Assembly: GCA_017847885.1 (NCBI GenBank) | Contig: JAGAUA010000041.1 | Location: 1-44,578, forward strand | Reading direction: 5' to 3' | DNA: 44,578 bases | Source of the DNA: Oscillospiraceae bacterium | Lineage (GTDB): Bacteria; Bacillota; Clostridia; Oscillospirales; Ruminococcaceae | Shown: piece by piece, positions 27,587 through 36,252 of the stretch | How the letters are laid out: every line of letters starts with the position of its first letter | Position numbering within the stretch: position 1 is the stretch's first letter | Made by a program: the position numbers and the translations under genes | The notes under the pieces: generated by a model | The model's input: the letters and a program-made list of their open reading frames with translations, nothing else | Told to the model about the DNA's origin: nothing | The model's database searches: none

Positions 27587-28396
27587 ATGTACATTGATTT
27601 TCATACCCATGCTTTTGTGGATACGATTGCCGAAAAAGCAATGGCAAAGCTGGAAAATACCCTTCTCACATCGGGGTACCCCGACTGCGAGCCGCCTGTT
27701 ACAAGGGGAACGGTTGGGGAGCTTCTTGCGGTCATGGATAAAAGCGGTGTGGACAAAGCGGTGCTGCTTCCGATAGCAACAAAGCCGTCCCAGCAGAAAA
27801 CAATAAACGACTGGGCAAAAAGCGTTTCGTCGGAAAGACTGATATGCTTCGGGTCGGTACACCCCGATGCCGAGGACGCTTTCGAGGAGCTTGAACGCAT
27901 AAAAGCTCTCGGCTTAAAGGGTGTAAAGCTTCACCCCGATTATCAGGACTTTTTCGCGGACGACGAAAAGTTGTTCCCGATTTACCGCAAATGCGCCGAG
28001 CTTGGTCTGCCCGTCATACTTCATGCGGGACTTGACGCCCTTTCCATGGATTGTATCCACTGCACTCCGCAGATGAGCGCGAGGGTGCTTGACGAAATCC
28101 CCGAAATGACCCTTATTCTGGCGCACCTCGGAGGAAACGAGGTTTGGGACGATGTTGAAAAATACCTTGTGGGAAGAAATGTTTACCTCGATACAGCCTT
28201 TATCGCAGGGCATATTTCCGACCAGCAGGCGCTTAGGATATTCCGAAACCACGGCATTGACAAGATACTGTTTGCCTCCGACTGTCCGTGGCACACGCCT
28301 GCAAAGGAAAAAGCCATGCTGGAGCGTATCGGCCTAAGTGAAAGCGAGCTTGAAGCCGTTAGCCATAAAAATGCCGAGAAGCTTCTTGCTTTGTGA
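27587..28396 (+). CDS. Amidohydrolase 2 family metal-dependent hydrolase
   Basis: A 269-residue TIM-barrel hydrolase. DFHTHAF near residues 4-10 has the HxH metal pair, GVKLHPDYQDF near 115 the strand-4 region, ILHAGLDALSMD near 147 and LAHLGGNEVWDD near 178 the next His ligands, and FASDCPWHTP near 235 the catalytic aspartate. Family members include decarboxylases and amidases; the substrate cannot be called. The frame is open 21 codons upstream, but GAAAGGAAC and the promoter favour the ATG at 27587. It is a single-gene unit. Confidence 0.9.
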   Translation: MYIDFHTHAFVDTIAEKAMAKLENTLLTSGYPDCEPPVTRGTVGELLAVMDKSGVDKAVLLPIATKPSQQKTINDWAKSVSSERLICFGSVHPDAEDAFEELERIKALGLKGVKLHPDYQDFFADDEKLFPIYRKCAELGLPVILHAGLDALSMDCIHCTPQMSARVLDEIPEMTLILAHLGGNEVWDDVEKYLVGRNVYLDTAFIAGHISDQQALRIFRNHGIDKILFASDCPWHTPAKEKAMLERIGLSESELEAVSHKNAEKLLAL

Positions 28397-28549
28397 GAGC
28401 ATACGTGCAAAAAAAATCAAATAGATTTTTAACACAAAATAAACATATTTTCCGCTCATTTAGTAAAGTGTGCCAAATTGAATATGCCGAATTATGAAAT
28501 TTTGTTATAATGTGAGAATATTTTGTTGGGATTTGTTTAAATTAACATA

Positions 28550-28578
28550 TTGCCAATTTGATAATAAAATGTTATAAT
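28550..28578 (+). promoter_or_regulatory. Promoter of the pilC-led type IV pilus operon
   Basis: TTGCCA (28550-28555), 17 bases, TATAAT (28573-28578). The start near 28585 leaves a leader of about 160 bases. Another TATAAT at 28506-28511 lacks a good -35. The stretch 28397-28549 is otherwise AT-rich with nothing recognisable. Confidence 0.75.
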
Positions 28579-28589
28579 ATTTAAAGTAT

Positions 28590-28720
28590 CGTGGGCAGAT
28601 TATGCCTAAAGATAAGTTTTTATCCATATCGGAGGTGGCAGGTTTGAAAAATGAGTTTTTCAAACAAGAGATTTGTGCAGCCGCTTTTTTCGGAGACATG
28701 ACGTCTTTCGATAAAATGCA
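28590..28720 (+). promoter_or_regulatory. Structured leader of the pilus operon
   Basis: Successive hairpins: GGCA/TGCC (28594-28605), GATAA/TTATC near 28611-28624, a perfect 10-bp GTTTGAAAAA/TTTTTCAAAC (28642-28665) just after a GGAGG, and AGAC/GTCT near 28695. I checked for class I and II cyclic di-GMP aptamers, common before clostridial pilus operons, and did not see their conserved cores. It may be an unlisted cis-regulator. Confidence 0.45.
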
Positions 28721-28751
28721 CAAAGCTCGGAAAGGATGGTCATATTTATGA
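28644..28751 (+). CDS. 35-residue leader reading frame coupled to pilC
   Basis: TTG at 28644 with GGAGG at 28631-28635, a spacing of 8, opens a frame that ends in a TGA overlapping the pilC ATG (ATGA at 28748-28751). An in-frame ATG at 28602 would give 49 residues but has no ribosome site. The product (NEFFKQEICAAAFFGDM in its first half) has no family I know. The hairpin at 28642-28665 covers its start, so translation could depend on RNA folding and in turn set pilC expression. It could also be fortuitous. Confidence 0.45.
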   Translation: MKNEFFKQEICAAAFFGDMTSFDKMHKARKGWSYL

Positions 28752-29941
28752 AGACATTTATCTATACGGCAACCGACGTTCAGGGCAATACCGTAAAGAA
28801 TGCGCGAATGACTGCTGAGGATGTTAACGACTTCCTTGAAAAAATCCATGATAAGGGTCTTTTCTGCTCAAGCTATAAGGAAGCAAGCTCCAAAAAGTCA
28901 AACACGCTCTATAAGTTCAAAACCGCTGAACTTTCCTACAACTGCCGTCAGCTAAGCGCAATGCTTACTTCGGGTCTTACTCTTGTAAGAGCGCTGGATA
29001 TTCTGTACAAGGAGCAGGTCAAGGACGCTCCCAAGCAGGTGTTCAGAGAGATCTACGAAGAGGTTCAGAAGGGTACTTCATTTTCAGACGCAATGAGAAT
29101 GCAGCAGGGCGCTTTCCCGAACTTTATGGTATCAATGATCCAGGCCGGTGAATCATCAGGTTCACTTGACGTTATCGTAAGGCGTCTTGAGGATTATTAC
29201 GACAAGCAGAATAAGCTGAACAGTAAGATCAAGAGTGCGATGATGTATCCTATTATTCTTGCGGTACTTTGCGTTCTTATTGTAATTGGTTTGTTTACAT
29301 TTATCATGCCTACCTTTAAGGATCTGCTTACCGAGAAGGATATGAAGGGTCTTACCGGTGCGCTGTTTGCATTTTCCGACAGCTTAAGAGGATATTGGTA
29401 CATATACCTTGGCGTAGTGCTTGCTTTGGTATTTATTATCAACTATGCGCTTAAGATCCCCGATGTGCGGTATAAATGGGATAAGTTCATCTGTAAATGC
29501 CCGAAGATAGGAAAATTGGTCGTAAAGGTTTATACAGGCCGTTTTGCAAGAACCCTTTCCTCCTTGTATTCATCGGGTATCCCTATGGTTGAAAGCCTTG
29601 AGCGTTCCGCGGCTATCCTGAACAACAGCTTTATCGAAAAGGCATTTGTAAATGTTATCGACGAGGTAAAACAGGGTGAACAGCTTTCCGTTTCTATTCA
29701 GAGAACGGGTATTTTCGAGTCGATGTTCTGCTCGATCATTTACGTAGGTGAGGAATCCGGTGCGCTGGATACTATCCTTGAAAAATCTGCGGCATTCTAC
29801 GAGGACGAATCCGACTCCGCTATTCAGCGTATCGTTGGTATGATCGAGCCTATCATGATCATCATCATGGGTATTGCGATTGGTTTCGTTATCGCAGGTA
29901 TTCTTCCCGCGCTGTACAACTCCATGGAAAATATTGCATAA
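28748..29941 (+). CDS. pilC: Type IV pilus inner-membrane platform protein PilC
   Basis: A 397-residue GspF/PilC protein that sits in the membrane and links the motor ATPases to pilin insertion. Two repeated T2SF domains are seen: SAMLTSGLTLVRALDIL near residues 73-90 with MIQAGESSGSLD, and SSLYSSGIPMVESLE near 275-290 with IYVGEESGALD. Membrane helices lie near 170-195, 220-240 and 370-393. The ATG at 28748 is chosen over one at 28736 because GGAAAGG is too close to the latter. Confidence 0.95.
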   Translation: MKTFIYTATDVQGNTVKNARMTAEDVNDFLEKIHDKGLFCSSYKEASSKKSNTLYKFKTAELSYNCRQLSAMLTSGLTLVRALDILYKEQVKDAPKQVFREIYEEVQKGTSFSDAMRMQQGAFPNFMVSMIQAGESSGSLDVIVRRLEDYYDKQNKLNSKIKSAMMYPIILAVLCVLIVIGLFTFIMPTFKDLLTEKDMKGLTGALFAFSDSLRGYWYIYLGVVLALVFIINYALKIPDVRYKWDKFICKCPKIGKLVVKVYTGRFARTLSSLYSSGIPMVESLERSAAILNNSFIEKAFVNVIDEVKQGEQLSVSIQRTGIFESMFCSIIYVGEESGALDTILEKSAAFYEDESDSAIQRIVGMIEPIMIIIMGIAIGFVIAGILPALYNSMENIA

Positions 29942-30013
29942 CCATAAAATTCAAAAGGAACAGAGTGCTGTTCAAAATTAAATAATATTGAAAAAATTTG
30001 TGAGGTGACGAGT

Positions 30014-31525
30014 ATGCTTTCATTTGATATTACCGACAGAAATATTCGCATAATCCGCGGTACGGAGGCACACAACAAAATTAAGGTTGCCGACGCTGCG
30101 ACGATTGATCTCAGCGAGGGTCTGATCGTTAATGGTCATATCAAAGATATTCCAAAATTGGCAACAATTATCAACGACGAGATCAAGGCAAAGAGAATGG
30201 CTGACAAGGAAGCTGTTATCAGCATTTCCTCGAACCTTGTCATTTTCAAGGAGCTGCATATTCCAAAGGCAAAGGGCACACAGCTTTTGACTATGGTTCA
30301 GAACCAGATGCAGCACACAATGGGTATTTCCGAGGACTATTCAATTTCCTACACCATTGCAGGTGAAGTTGAGGAGGAGGGCGTTCAGGCGCTCAAGGTC
30401 CTTGCAACAGCTTGTCCTTTTGAAGTAGTTGACTGCTTCAGAAAGGTATTCTCAATGCTGGGAATCAGCCTTCGTTCGATATCTGTTGCCTGCAACACGA
30501 TCACGAGAATTATTCTTAACGACCCGAAATTAAAGGCTAAGATGCCCTTGCTTCTGGTTCAGATCGACCCCAACTTCGTAAGCCTTAACCTTTACGAAAA
30601 CGGTCAGCTTACATTCTCGCGTTTTGCGTCCATCGACCCCGAGGACTACGAAAATTCCGAGGACTACATCTATGAGGCTGTAAACGAGAACATTTTCAGA
30701 ATGTTCCAGTTCCAGAAATCCAGAAACGGTGACAATCCTATTCAAAACGTTGTTTTCTACGGCGATACCACAGAGTATATCCGTCTTACCAACGCTCTTG
30801 AGCAGATGGATATTACAACAAGCCTTCTGGGCGTACCGAACAACATCGGCGGCTATGAGAACTTTGAGTTCCAGGCTTATGCAAATGCTATCGGTGCAAT
30901 GCTCCGCTCAAACAAGGAGTCCGAGCGTATCAACCTGCTTGAGGTAGACGCTGCGGTAGGACGTTCAAGCGCGGGTGCATCATTTGTTATGGCTGTTCTT
31001 GGTGCAGTGGTTGCTTCTGCAGCAGTTGTTGCCGCGGTGACGATCTTCTTTAACCTTGAGATCGGCAGACTTAATAAGGAAACAGCCGAGATCCAGGAGT
31101 ATCTTGATTCTCCCAAGGTTGCTGCTCAGATAGCTGCAGTTGATACGGCTCAGACAAAGCTTGACAAGGTCAACAGCGTCAAGAACGTTCTTGATGTTGC
31201 AATGACAAACTATGAATCTCTGCCTGTGCTCAATACTGCTGTTATTGATGATATTGAGGCTAATCTGAAGGGAACAGGTGCAGATATCAAGCTGATCACT
31301 TACGGAAACGGTCACTTTAATGTTAGTTATAAAGCAACGAAAGTTGATGAACCCGCAACGATTGTGGCAAACTTCTTTGAGCAGGACATTTTCGACAATG
31401 TTACATATACAGGCTTCAGCAAGGGCGGCGAAGAAGGCGCAACAGAATATGAGTTCAATATTTCCTTTGATATACGTGAAATTGAAGTTGAGCCTGAAGA
31501 AACAGCAGAAAATGCTGAAAATTAA
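30014..31525 (+). CDS. pilMN: PilM-PilN fusion protein
   Basis: A 503-residue protein joining two pilus assembly proteins. Residues 1-300 form the actin-like PilM domain (FDITDRNIRIIRG). RINLLEVD near 305-312 retains the INLL peptide by which free PilN docks to PilM. A membrane helix at about 322-346 is followed by a coiled coil and an extracytoplasmic ferredoxin-like PilN domain. The same fusion is known as PilMN in Clostridioides and parallels GspL. GAGGTG lies 6 bases before the ATG; an in-frame GTG at 30005 is less likely. pilO follows 20 bases later. Confidence 0.92.
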   Translation: MLSFDITDRNIRIIRGTEAHNKIKVADAATIDLSEGLIVNGHIKDIPKLATIINDEIKAKRMADKEAVISISSNLVIFKELHIPKAKGTQLLTMVQNQMQHTMGISEDYSISYTIAGEVEEEGVQALKVLATACPFEVVDCFRKVFSMLGISLRSISVACNTITRIILNDPKLKAKMPLLLVQIDPNFVSLNLYENGQLTFSRFASIDPEDYENSEDYIYEAVNENIFRMFQFQKSRNGDNPIQNVVFYGDTTEYIRLTNALEQMDITTSLLGVPNNIGGYENFEFQAYANAIGAMLRSNKESERINLLEVDAAVGRSSAGASFVMAVLGAVVASAAVVAAVTIFFNLEIGRLNKETAEIQEYLDSPKVAAQIAAVDTAQTKLDKVNSVKNVLDVAMTNYESLPVLNTAVIDDIEANLKGTGADIKLITYGNGHFNVSYKATKVDEPATIVANFFEQDIFDNVTYTGFSKGGEEGATEYEFNISFDIREIEVEPEETAENAEN

Positions 31526-31545
31526 GAAGGGGCAGGTGATTTAAA

Positions 31546-32313
31546 ATGAACATGAAGCTTTCATACAGAGATAAGGTCATTTTCATAGTTGTAATGGTTA
31601 TTGTTGTGCTTATTGCAGGTTTCTTTATCTTCATCAAGCCGAAGTTCGGAGAGCTTGATACTGCAAAGTATAATCTTGCAACAAAGCAGCAGGAAAAAAC
31701 AGATATTGATACAAAGATAGGCACTCTTCCCGGTATTATTGACAGTATCAAGGAAACTGCAAAGGAAGTCGGAGAATTACAGGATAATTTCATTCCCGAG
31801 CAGCATCCGTACCTTAACGAAATGTACCTCAGAGATATGCTCAATAAATTTAATCTTGAGTATAAATCAATCAATACAAACTATACAACTGCTTCCGAAA
31901 TAAAAAGGTACGTAGTAACTCCTAAAAATATTCTTGCTTATCAGGCAAAAATGGATGCGGATCTGTATCAAGAGCTTCCTCAGGAGGTTTATGACAAGTA
32001 TAACAATGTTGTAAGAGAGGCTTATCCTAATGCAATTATCGGCGTAACAACTGTTACGGTTGTGTTTAAGAGCGATAATCAGCTCAGAAAGATGTATGAT
32101 GTTATGGATGCTATTTCCGACCATGACAAGACTATCATACTTAACACGATCTCAACAGGCGAAGCACCCGAGGACGGGGGAGACCGCGAGATTTCCTGCA
32201 ACCTTACAATGTATTCGGTACACCCGATGAATGTTGAAAAGGTTCTTGAGGAAACCGCAGAGGTTAAGTATGACGAGCAGGCAACAACCGAGGAAACTCA
32301 GCCTGCGGCGTAA
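31546..32313 (+). CDS. pilO: Type IV pilus assembly protein PilO
   Basis: A 255-residue protein: short cytoplasmic N-terminus, one membrane helix near residues 11-31, a coiled-coil segment (LATKQQEKTDIDTKIG) at about 45-85, then a ferredoxin-like extracytoplasmic domain. It should pair with the PilN part of PilMN to form the alignment complex. Position and topology identify it more than sequence. The C-terminal tail is acidic (EEAxTEETQPAA-like). Confidence 0.88.
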   Translation: MNMKLSYRDKVIFIVVMVIVVLIAGFFIFIKPKFGELDTAKYNLATKQQEKTDIDTKIGTLPGIIDSIKETAKEVGELQDNFIPEQHPYLNEMYLRDMLNKFNLEYKSINTNYTTASEIKRYVVTPKNILAYQAKMDADLYQELPQEVYDKYNNVVREAYPNAIIGVTTVTVVFKSDNQLRKMYDVMDAISDHDKTIILNTISTGEAPEDGGDREISCNLTMYSVHPMNVEKVLEETAEVKYDEQATTEETQPAA

Positions 32314-32330
32314 GGATATTTAAGGGAGAG

Positions 32331-32356
32331 CCGATAAATCGGAACAGGTTTATCGG
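32331..32356 (+). promoter_or_regulatory. Hairpin between pilO and the giant minor pilin
   Basis: A perfect 8-bp stem CCGATAAA/TTTATCGG with a 10-base loop and no U-run. It may be an RNA processing or stability element. Confidence 0.5.
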
Positions 32357-32416
32357 TTAATCCCATATTTTGAAAAAATATTTTAAGAGAAAATTTTAAC
32401 GAAAGGGTGGTTATCA

Positions 32417-34798
32417 ATGCTTGGAAGCGAGCGGCGGTCAGGCATGAAGGGTACTGTACTCATCATGATTCTGACGGTTATGTTTGTACTGATTATAATG
32501 CTTATGGCAACGCTGACTGTCGTAACAACCGCTAATCAGCGCGTTTACACCAAGTATGAGGAAAATCAGGCATATTATACGGCGCGGTCGGCGTTGGATG
32601 TGTATACAATGCAGATGATGTCTGACGATAAGTATTTTGCTTATGATGACAGTGGCGCTATAAGGAAATTTACATATACCGATACAACTCTTGCGACTCC
32701 GGCGCCTGCGTCTGTCGATATGAAGCAGGGTCTTGCTTTGCAGCTTGATTTGTATAAGATCAAGTCGCAGGGATTGTATGCAGCAGAAAAATACGGTTCT
32801 GATGCAGCGTTGGATTTTGCAGAAAACGCATTAAACGGAGACGGTACATTTATATCAGCTTCACCGGAAGAAACCAATTATACCATGGATTCGACAGGCG
32901 GTCTTCCCTACATTGAGTACGATGTTAGGCTTCCTGCGGTCAGCAAGGGTTCCGACCAGTATGCAAAAATGGTTGATACCGATGTGAACGACGAGGACGG
33001 CGACGGTGATACAACCGATCAGATCGCAAGGATCAGGGTCGAGGTTCTTGACCGTATATATGCAACAGATCCGCACTATGATGCTGACGCTATAAAAACT
33101 GTAATTGACAATGCTGTTCCTGCTGACATTGCTTCACTTCAAACTGCAATTCAGAACGGTGACAGAAGCAAGGACTACATGAAGATCAAGGTAACATCAA
33201 CTGTTAAGCTGATGGATGTAGAGAGCGTTGCGGTCGTTGTTTTTGAGACTCAGGAGATAGATGCTCCCGATACTTCAAACGCGATCAACTCTTTGGGCGG
33301 ATTGACAGGAAGCGGAGCAGGACTTGTTGCAGCCGGCGGTGCAAGCAGCCTTAGCACAGGAAATATCACAATTGACGCTTCCGGAACAGCAGGTTCAATA
33401 TTTGCCCTTGGTAATCTTGAATGGAATTCATCAGGTAGCTGTGCATTTGACGACGGAGCTTCTGTATACGCAAGAGGCGGTGTAAAATTTACCAATTCTC
33501 AGAATATAACAGCAGTGGGTCAAGACTCATATATATATACTGAAGGATTATGTGATATTGTATCTTCATTTAATTATGGTACAACCGAAAATCCAATGAG
33601 TATCATATGTGATGAGTTTAAGTACAATAATGGCATTGATGTAAAAGGCAATATCTATACTAATAAAATGCATGTGGGCGGAAGCAATGGTTATCAAACT
33701 GTTGGCTCAGATGCTAAGGTTTATGCTAAAGATGTTTACTTCCCCACAGGAGTTGTTTCTGTTAACAATGTTACAAAGACTGTTACGATCAGTAACTGTC
33801 TCAACAGTAACTTAGTTGCCTATGGTGATATTTATGTAGGCGATGATATCACAGGCTACCAAAATTGCAGCACTCTTTACAGCGGCTATACGATAACCGG
33901 AGTAAACAAAACAACCGGAACCTTTGATTTGTTTAATAAGGTTGCTTCCGAGAAGGATGACAAAATTCAATTGGCAGTAAAGCTTCCCGCGGCATTACCC
34001 TCAAACAGCACAGATACGATTTATCTGGAAACAACTCAGAGCCGTTTTTCCAGCTATTTTGAAGATTCTTCATTTGATGCTAATGGTGAATTAATAGACG
34101 GCTATGATGTCAGCAACATTAAATCAAAAATTATAAGTGCTGAAAAATCCTATTATACCACAACAAAACAAGATGTTCCCGACGTCCCGACATTAAATAT
34201 TTATACAGACAATATTACAAGTTCAACAATTACATCTAATGAATCCGGAGTTTTATCAGTCGGAGGAAATTATATTGTTGATACAGGCAGCGGCGATGTT
34301 ACGATACAGCTTGTTAATGGTGTGGATTATTCAGGTAGTATTGAAGTAAAGGGAACCGGTAATTTGTTCGTTCTTATGCCGGAACTTTCTACTGCGGGCA
34401 ATTACAATTTTAATAATTTTAAGATTTATACTGAAAATATCACGTCAACTGCCGGTCAAAAAATTGAAAACGGCAAAACCAAGGCAGCGAAAATTCATTA
34501 TTTTGTCGGAGATAATGCCAATATAACAATGAGTAACAATAACTTCTTTGCCGGATATTTCTATATGCCGCTCTCAAAAATGACTAACAGCAGCGGTAAT
34601 AATGGTATATCCAAAGAGTACCACTACAATGGCACCACTACTACTAAAAATTATTTTATTGTAGGTTCAATTACCTGTGCTGATTATGACACAGGCGGTT
34701 CAAACAGTGGTGTATGTTACCTTGATCCCAGTTCCGGCGCTTCAACTCCCGGTGAACCTCACCTGTCTGTTAAGGCAAGCCAGTACACAAGAAAGTAA
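32417..34798 (+). CDS. Giant PilX/PilK-like minor pilin with beta-solenoid-like region
   Basis: A 793-residue protein. After MLGSERRSGMKG comes a hydrophobic helix (TVLIMILTVMFVLIIMLMAT) as in PilX N-terminal domains. The usual G|F-T-L-x-E prepilin site is absent. The rest is Ser/Thr/Asn/Gly rich, with repeated short turns from about 290 to 520 (SGNITIDASGTAGSIFALG-like), suggesting a right-handed beta-solenoid. PilX proteins are usually 150-300 residues. An acidic DTDVNDEDGDGDTTDQ stretch near 195 could bind calcium. The DNA from about 33480 on is more AT-rich than its neighbours. A tip adhesin is a plausible role. Confidence 0.8.
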   Translation: MLGSERRSGMKGTVLIMILTVMFVLIIMLMATLTVVTTANQRVYTKYEENQAYYTARSALDVYTMQMMSDDKYFAYDDSGAIRKFTYTDTTLATPAPASVDMKQGLALQLDLYKIKSQGLYAAEKYGSDAALDFAENALNGDGTFISASPEETNYTMDSTGGLPYIEYDVRLPAVSKGSDQYAKMVDTDVNDEDGDGDTTDQIARIRVEVLDRIYATDPHYDADAIKTVIDNAVPADIASLQTAIQNGDRSKDYMKIKVTSTVKLMDVESVAVVVFETQEIDAPDTSNAINSLGGLTGSGAGLVAAGGASSLSTGNITIDASGTAGSIFALGNLEWNSSGSCAFDDGASVYARGGVKFTNSQNITAVGQDSYIYTEGLCDIVSSFNYGTTENPMSIICDEFKYNNGIDVKGNIYTNKMHVGGSNGYQTVGSDAKVYAKDVYFPTGVVSVNNVTKTVTISNCLNSNLVAYGDIYVGDDITGYQNCSTLYSGYTITGVNKTTGTFDLFNKVASEKDDKIQLAVKLPAALPSNSTDTIYLETTQSRFSSYFEDSSFDANGELIDGYDVSNIKSKIISAEKSYYTTTKQDVPDVPTLNIYTDNITSSTITSNESGVLSVGGNYIVDTGSGDVTIQLVNGVDYSGSIEVKGTGNLFVLMPELSTAGNYNFNNFKIYTENITSTAGQKIENGKTKAAKIHYFVGDNANITMSNNNFFAGYFYMPLSKMTNSSGNNGISKEYHYNGTTTTKNYFIVGSITCADYDTGGSNSGVCYLDPSSGASTPGEPHLSVKASQYTRK

Positions 34799-34811
34799 GG
34801 AGGCAAAGACT

Positions 34812-35342
34812 ATGAAAAAACGCTTCAAGGGTTTTACCCTTATCGAATGTATTGTAGCTCTTGCGATCCTTGGCATTGCTTCGCTGACAATGGCTCAGAT
34901 CTATGCTTCCGTTTCTCTCAGAAACAAGCAGAATCACCTCGTAAACACCAGCCTTTCCAATCAGATGGCTTATGTTGAAAAGTATACCGGCAGTGAAGCT
35001 ATCCCGATCTATTTTAGAGATGACGGTGCAGGCACATCATTGCCTGACCCCGAAGCGGCTAATACCAGCACAACTAAAAAGCCTCCGCATGAAAACAGTT
35101 CAACAGCGCCTTATGTCCAGATCACAAAGGTGAACAGCGACAAAACGCTTGATACAGCACAGTCTTACAGCTATGCTGCCGATATTTACGTGCTTTACAG
35201 CCGTGACAACAATGATAAGAACAGTACAGAGTCCGATTTTGGCTCACAGTATGGCGATGCGTTCGGCGTAAGCGGTTCCGTAGAGGATAACTACAATCTT
35301 CGCTATAAGTACATCGTTGGACATGACAATTCAACACCATAA
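34812..35342 (+). CDS. pilV: Prepilin-like minor pilin (PilV type)
   Basis: A 176-residue minor pilin. KRFKG|FTLIECIVALAIL shows a class A prepilin site, Phe+1 and Glu+5, followed by a 20-residue hydrophobic alpha-1N helix. The globular part holds tyrosine-rich and Ser/Thr-rich stretches (AQSYSYAADIYVLYSRD). AAGGAGG precedes the ATG at 34812; the frame is open earlier but overlaps the upstream gene. It is processed by PilD by prediction. Confidence 0.9.
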   Translation: MKKRFKGFTLIECIVALAILGIASLTMAQIYASVSLRNKQNHLVNTSLSNQMAYVEKYTGSEAIPIYFRDDGAGTSLPDPEAANTSTTKKPPHENSSTAPYVQITKVNSDKTLDTAQSYSYAADIYVLYSRDNNDKNSTESDFGSQYGDAFGVSGSVEDNYNLRYKYIVGHDNSTP

Positions 35343-35354
35343 GGGGGAGTAAAC

Positions 35355-36197
35355 ATGAAGAAAATATTAAAAGGCTTCACCCTTGTTGAGCTGATTGTCG
35401 TTATGGCGATCTTGGTTATCCTTATGGCGGCGATAATGAATATGTTTAAGCCTATCCGTGAAACCTATGTTGACGCTACACTTTATGAAAACCAGCGTAC
35501 AACACAAAACGGAATTATTCAGTATATTACCGAGTCTGTGCGTTATGCCACAGACATCGGTCTGTATACAAGCGGTTCGGGCGGCGCGTCAAGTGTTACG
35601 GATGCGGTGGAGAAATTTACCGACAAATATCTTGCGGCAAACGGTGTAAAGACAACGGATGCCGATTATTCAACCAAGAGATCCAATACACTTTCCCTAA
35701 TAAAGAAAAATGCGGAAGTAATAATTATTGACAACAGCACAGGTATATATTCCTATAACGGTCAAAACTATAAAGGAAGACTTGTGCGCAGGAAGGCTGT
35801 TCTTAACGGTTCGGGAGAAAAAACCGAATTAACAAACAGTGCGGAGAATATTGCCACTAATGAAGCGAGACTTGCTCTCGGTGCGGCGTATTACGGAAAT
35901 TCCAATTACACCATTACTTTGGATATGAAACCGGACCCGACAGGCACCAAGTTTGTTTCTGACGACGGAATTAAGGTAACGGTTGCTTCAAGCGCAACAA
36001 GCGGTGTTAGGTCTAATTCCGTAATTAAGACATCCGGAACGGTAATCTGCAAAAACGTAATGCCTATCAGCGGAAATAACGGCGTTATCAAAGCAGGTGT
36101 CTTTGATACCGATAATTACGTTGCGGCTAACGCTACGGGAGCGGATAATACAAAGATCTACATTGTATTTTTAAACGACAAGGTAAAAATCAGTTAA
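35355..36197 (+). CDS. Prepilin-like minor pilin (PilW type)
   Basis: A 280-residue minor pilin with the prepilin site KG|FTLVELIVVMAILVIL, Glu+5 intact. QYITESVRYATDIGLY near 55-70 resembles the PilW/GspJ helix. The C-terminus lacks cysteines. It starts 12 bases after the preceding pilin and ends the plus-strand unit at a bidirectional terminator. Clostridioides has a comparable pilV-pilU pair. Confidence 0.9.
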   Translation: MKKILKGFTLVELIVVMAILVILMAAIMNMFKPIRETYVDATLYENQRTTQNGIIQYITESVRYATDIGLYTSGSGGASSVTDAVEKFTDKYLAANGVKTTDADYSTKRSNTLSLIKKNAEVIIIDNSTGIYSYNGQNYKGRLVRRKAVLNGSGEKTELTNSAENIATNEARLALGAAYYGNSNYTITLDMKPDPTGTKFVSDDGIKVTVASSATSGVRSNSVIKTSGTVICKNVMPISGNNGVIKAGVFDTDNYVAANATGADNTKIYIVFLNDKVKIS

Positions 36198-36204
36198 CAA
36201 AATT

Positions 36205-36238
36205 TTTCAGGGCGTGTCCCGAAGAACACGCCCTGAAA
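36205..36238. terminator. Bidirectional terminator between pilus units
   Basis: A 13-bp stem TTTCAGGGCGTGT/ACACGCCCTGAAA with an 8-base loop lies between convergent genes. Modest T-rich tracts follow on both strands. Confidence 0.8.
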
Positions 36239-36252
36239 TAAACTTTTATGTT

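Noticed and set aside
28585..28747. Cyclic di-GMP riboswitch before pilC
   Set aside because: Expected from context, but I could not find the conserved cores of class I or class II aptamers. Retained only as an unnamed structured leader.
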